In this document: piece after piece, positions 61,401 through 64,000 of the stretch
Position numbering within the stretch: position 1 is the stretch's first letter
How the letters are laid out: the number at the start of each line of letters is the position of its first letter
Assembly: GCA_019637335.1 (NCBI GenBank)
Contig: JAHBVV010000004.1
Span: 206,471 to 270,470 of the forward strand
From: Candidatus Hydrogenedentota bacterium
Lineage (GTDB): Bacteria; Hydrogenedentota; Hydrogenedentia; Hydrogenedentales; JAEUWI01
Direction: 5' to 3'
DNA: 64,000 bases
Program-made: the position numbers and the translations under genes
Notes under the pieces: model-generated
Seen by the model: only the letters and a program-made list of their open reading frames with translations
Told to the model about the DNA's origin: nothing
Databases searched by the model: none

Positions 61401-64000
61401 GCGGCGAGTACGGCCTGGCGACGGAGGTGATCTTCGCGGAAAACACGGGAACGCGTTCGGCGCCCGTGTTTACGATCCGCCGCGGGCCACTAAACCCGTT
61501 TGATGGCGTGCGCGCGGGCTTCTTGTGTGGCGCGGCGTTGCGGGATTTGGACGGGGACGGCGATCTTGATCTGGTTACGGGCCGTGAAAGCGGCGCGCTG
61601 CAGTACTTCGAGAACCGGACAGCTCCGCCGCCCGTGGTCTATCGGGGGCGCACGGGGGCCGATAACCCGCTCGACGGCGTGGCGGTCGGCTACGCGGTCC
61701 AACTGGCGTTTGTCGATATCGACGCGGACGGCGATCTGGATCTGTTCCTGACCGAGATCCCGCCGGGGGGAGATATATACGACAAGGGTTACGGTTCCGG
61801 CGCGCGCGTACGCTACTTCGAGAACACCGGCTCCCCGACGGCCCCGGCCTTTGCGGAGCGCGAGGGCGCGGCCAATCCCTTCGACGGCGTGGTATTCAGC
61901 ACGGCGCTGCCGGCGCTTGCCTTTGCCGATGTGGACGAGGATGGCGATCTGGACGCGCTGGCGGCCAACTTCCAGGGTTTGCCGCAGTATTTCGAGAACG
62001 CGGGGTCCGCCAGCAACCCGGTCTTCAACCCGGTGGCGCTCCACGACAGCCCCTTCGGCGACTTGTTTGGGGAGGGCGGCATCTCGCGGTTCCATTTCGT
62101 GGACGCGGACGGCGACGGGGATTTGGATCTTATCGCTTTCCGGCTGTTCTATGGAAGCGCAGTCACCTATTACGAGAACACGGGAGGCGCGCCGCGCTTC
62201 CGGGAGAGCGCGGACAACCCGCTGGCCGGTCTCCGCAGCGCCGGCGGCATTCTGGGCTACTTGACCTACGGCTTCGCGACCGTGGGGGACCTGGACGGCG
62301 ATGGCGATCTCGATGTCTTCTACACGGACTTCGGCGCGTACTACGGCGAGACTCCCAGCCGCATCCGCTACGCCCAGAACCTGCGGCCGGCCCTTCCCGG
62401 GACGTTCGAGGAGATATCCGGCGTTGCGAATCCGTTTAACGGTTTCCGGACGGGCGTGTTTTCTTCGCCGGTGTTGGTGGATATCGATGGGGACGGCGAT
62501 CTGGATGCCTTCGCGGGCGGGCCGCTCTCCAGCTCCGGGGGTTCCGCCCCGATGTTGTTCTTCGAGAATGTTGCCGGGGCTCCCAGCGAGCCGCCGCCGG
62601 TGGAAGAGGCGGCCGCCACGCTGCTGGCGGGCTTCGCAGCTGCCGACGCGAACGGCGATGGGCGGCTGAGCCTGGCGGAGGCGCAGGCGTACCTGGCGTC
62701 GATTACGCCGGAGATCTTTGCCGCGCTTGACGCCAATGGCGACGGCTTTCTGGTGCAAGCAGAGCTGACGACCACGACCGATCCGCCGTGCGACGATCCG
62801 GATCTGGACAGCGATGGCGATGGACTCTCGGACTGTGACGAGGCGGCGGCGGGAACCGATCCGGCGAATCCGGACACGGACGGTGACGGGATGCCGGATG
62901 GCTTCGAGGTCGAGTATGGCCTTGATCCGCTGGATCCGTCGGACGGCGACGAGGATCTGGATGGCGACGGGTTGACGAACTATGAAGAATTCCAGGAGGA
63001 AAGCGATCCGTCAGACGGGAACGACCCGAATCCGACGATAATCGTGTCGCCGGCGGGATCGGACGAGTACGACGGCACGGCGGCGCGCCCGCTGATGACG
63101 ATAGGCGCGGCGCTGGATCTGCACGCGATGAATGGCGGCGGGCCGGTGCGCATCATTCTGGAGGAAGGCATCTACCCCGGCGACGCCGTGTTGAGTCCCG
63201 GCGTCACGCTGGCCGGCCGGCAGGGGGCCGTGGCCGTAATCGAGGGCCAGATCGTTGGCGCGGATGGCGCGCGGGTCGAGGACGTGGAGATCCAGTCGAT
63301 GTCCGAAGAGGACGTGTTGCTGGATCTGAACGGCAGCGCCATGAGCGTACGCCGCGTGAAGTTCACGGGCATGCCGTCGGCCCGGGGCGGCACCGGTATC
63401 GACGCGCGGGGATCCGGGGCGTCCCGTTCGCTTATCGAGCGCTGCGACTTCACGGACCTGGGTGTTGGCGTAGACATCTCGGGCGGCGTGCCGGTGATCC
63501 GGAAGTCGCTGTTCCGCGATCCCTCGGTGGCGGGCATTTACGTCCGGAGCACGGCGATGGTTGATGACTCCGGGCTGAGCGCCAGCAATGACGCGGGCAG
63601 CGGTTTCAATACCTTCAACTTCCAGACCGAGATCGAGGCGCCCGTGGAGACGCCGGTTGCGGTGCTGAATGAAACGGGCGTCACGCTCCGGATGGAGAAC
63701 AACGACTGGGGCACGGACGATCCGGCGGAGATCGACGCCCTGATTCAGGGCCCGAAGGACTTCGAGCCGTTCCTGGCGAAGGGATCGGCGATTCTCGCGT
63801 CGACGGTAATCTGCACGGTCTGGGACCAGCACGATCAAAAGCGGCTGGTGACGGCCAAGGTGTCGCTCCAGGGCAGCGCGTACAATCCCGTGGAGCGGAA
63901 TGACAACGGGGTGTATGTGTTCCCCTCGGTGCCGGAAGGGAGCTACTCGGTTCGCAGCGAGGCCAACGGTTACACCACCTTCACGGTTTCGGCCCCGGTT
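58481..64000 (+). CDS. Giant FG-GAP/TSP3/beta-helix surface protein, 3' truncated
   Basis: An open frame of 1840 codons that runs off the window. Residues 1-105 are basic and helical. A signal-like hydrophobic stretch follows (about 112-135, ending GPAPAQS). Twenty FG-GAP/VCBS units with DxDGDGDLD loops recur about every 60 residues between 58979 and 62510. Next come two EF-hand or dockerin-like loops (DANGDGRLSL, DANGDGFLVQ; 62640-62770), TSP3-like repeats (DSDGDGLSDCDE, DTDGDGMPDG, DLDGDGLTNYEE), a pectate-lyase-like beta helix (about 63040-63790) and a carboxypeptidase-regulatory-like module. It is probably a calcium-stabilised surface adhesin. It could start later, at the GTG near 58811. 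Confidence 0.85.
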   Translation, partial: MIGIPSHKREERPALELPREEMEAASAALRRHLAAQRLPALQGLEGGERRWASLRGFLRRFTTRGAFYRHCRRRMYAALLPYWSGGRGALKAFVRQFLHPHRRNVSLLAGVAYCARAPLLLAAAVLATLAGPAPAQSGPYYVQQAGLSNPLAGLGGEEGANRPAFVDIDGDGDLDVFALTPDRRIAFFRNTGSAENPVLERREPSENPLGAIELRSSRAFLLFADLDGDGDADAILAEAYLGESVRYFENTGTSASARYVEREGAENPLSGLFGYASLRGLALGDLDGDGDLDLLTGHGYGDPVRYHENTGTAQSPIFTERLAADNPFTGTLSSGVYFGPLLSDFDGDGDLDVLVVAGGSYTYGYTLGRVQYIENRGSATAPTFQRALGGSNPFANVSLSGGTPWLAWADMDGDGDTDLFAGSGVAYSFFNLGQGQVQYYENTDTALRQSFSAHSLATSPFAGIESGYRSGVVFADLDQDGDLDMIAGQAFGRPRLFLNTTYPDGRTFIPAPEGSDPFADIPNAYGLPAAGDLDGDGDLDLILTRPSGEIVYYENTGSASSPAFVEVSGDASPFFELIAGVSGASSALADLDGDGDLDLVVAAPDSNVRYFLNIGTAQSAMFAEQTGSDNPFEQVLLQYGAFLSFGDLDGDGDLDMMAAPASGAGYHIDRVQYFENFGTPAAPVFSPLSGVDHPLGAMTASLRRLPALGDIDGDGDVDVVLVGDYSGTSRDFLYIENRGLIPVPAFELQREARNPLSALNRDYRFSTPVFGDIDGDGDDDLFVTSLTGRVRFFENTGSRLAPRYVQRTGSANPLELLDAAGGSGGGIALGDLDGDGDLDVIAPGAGGQGARFLENTGTALAPVFVEVIGESNPVAGVAPYTLQFVLADVDGDGDLDLFGIHPYYQGAKGGSGYGGVARYYENTGTPSAPVFTERTGAANPVSGLEGGSFALFLAFGDVDGDGDLDLVFPGAAPGGEYGLATEVIFAENTGTRSAPVFTIRRGPLNPFDGVRAGFLCGAALRDLDGDGDLDLVTGRESGALQYFENRTAPPPVVYRGRTGADNPLDGVAVGYAVQLAFVDIDADGDLDLFLTEIPPGGDIYDKGYGSGARVRYFENTGSPTAPAFAEREGAANPFDGVVFSTALPALAFADVDEDGDLDALAANFQGLPQYFENAGSASNPVFNPVALHDSPFGDLFGEGGISRFHFVDADGDGDLDLIAFRLFYGSAVTYYENTGGAPRFRESADNPLAGLRSAGGILGYLTYGFATVGDLDGDGDLDVFYTDFGAYYGETPSRIRYAQNLRPALPGTFEEISGVANPFNGFRTGVFSSPVLVDIDGDGDLDAFAGGPLSSSGGSAPMLFFENVAGAPSEPPPVEEAAATLLAGFAAADANGDGRLSLAEAQAYLASITPEIFAALDANGDGFLVQAELTTTTDPPCDDPDLDSDGDGLSDCDEAAAGTDPANPDTDGDGMPDGFEVEYGLDPLDPSDGDEDLDGDGLTNYEEFQEESDPSDGNDPNPTIIVSPAGSDEYDGTAARPLMTIGAALDLHAMNGGGPVRIILEEGIYPGDAVLSPGVTLAGRQGAVAVIEGQIVGADGARVEDVEIQSMSEEDVLLDLNGSAMSVRRVKFTGMPSARGGTGIDARGSGASRSLIERCDFTDLGVGVDISGGVPVIRKSLFRDPSVAGIYVRSTAMVDDSGLSASNDAGSGFNTFNFQTEIEAPVETPVAVLNETGVTLRMENNDWGTDDPAEIDALIQGPKDFEPFLAKGSAILASTVICTVWDQHDQKRLVTAKVSLQGSAYNPVERNDNGVYVFPSVPEGSYSVRSEANGYTTFTVSAPV

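Noticed and set aside
58900-63838. Minus-strand and frame-shifted frames along the FG-GAP region
   Set aside because: They are shadows of the DxDGDGD repeats; the plus-strand frame from 58481 is continuous to the window end.
1-64000. tRNA, rRNA and riboswitch genes
   Set aside because: I looked for cloverleaf and conserved rRNA segments by eye and found none; a covariance-model search would be needed to exclude them.

Overview
The window is GC-rich, densely coded bacterial chromosome, and its 5' and 3' ends both cut through genes. Its protein families point to a planctomycete-like or Hydrogenedentota-like heterotroph from glycan-rich habitats. The evidence is a PSCyt1/DUF1549/DUF1553 protein next to a DUF1501 protein, three S1 sulfatases, two sialidase-like proteins, a DUF4838 protein, a YdjC/ChbG-type deacetylase, a Tat-exported sugar-isomerase-like TIM barrel and an alpha-2-macroglobulin. 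The lineage is inferred from gene content only; no rRNA or tRNA gene was seen.

Layout. 1-3161 holds the end of a YhaN-type SMC-like ATPase. 3261-4114 is a 223-bp tandem array. 4143-19227 is a secreted glycan-degradation block (sialidase, SGNH hydrolase, DUF1501, PSCyt, deacetylase, YHS lipoprotein, sulfatase, DUF4838, TIM barrel) with lexA and a DUF2237 gene embedded; two copies of a small inverted-repeat element lie inside it. 19991-24949 encodes a 1652-residue alpha-2-macroglobulin. 24950-27815 is a mobile and repeat island: a complete two-gene IS inserted in a palindromic repeat, flanked by segmental duplications and a 74-bp array. 27816-32510 holds a sialidase, a sulfatase and a MATE exporter. 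32695-41286 holds glgC, a GT39-like membrane protein, a class II aldolase, two zinc dehydrogenases separated by a 47-bp array, a PilZ protein and an ABC permease. 41426-55372 is mostly housekeeping and signalling (NAD kinase, two paralogous MFS transporters, a UroD-family protein, glnS, GNAT, FHA-GAF, a third sulfatase, a GYF/RDD/B-box membrane operon, carA). 55523-64000 holds an SDR, a 46-codon double-glycine-leader peptide gene, a repeat-filled spacer, a TIGR03032-like gene and, coupled to it, a very large FG-GAP protein that runs off the window.

How it works together. The secreted sulfatases, sialidases, deacetylase and DUF4838 protein would strip sulfate and sugars from complex glycans. 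The aldolase and dehydrogenases would process deoxysugars or polyols, and GlgC would feed glycogen storage. Regulation visible in DNA includes a lexA promoter with an overlapping palindrome, an IS promoter embedded in an inverted repeat, and a clear promoter before the TIGR03032/FG-GAP pair.

Most original signals: the double-glycine peptide gene, the IS with its winged-helix partner and 21-bp flanking repeats, the inverted-repeat element family with 10-bp target duplications, several arrays built from inverted REP-like palindromes, and a pseudopilin-like segment in the macroglobulin bait region.
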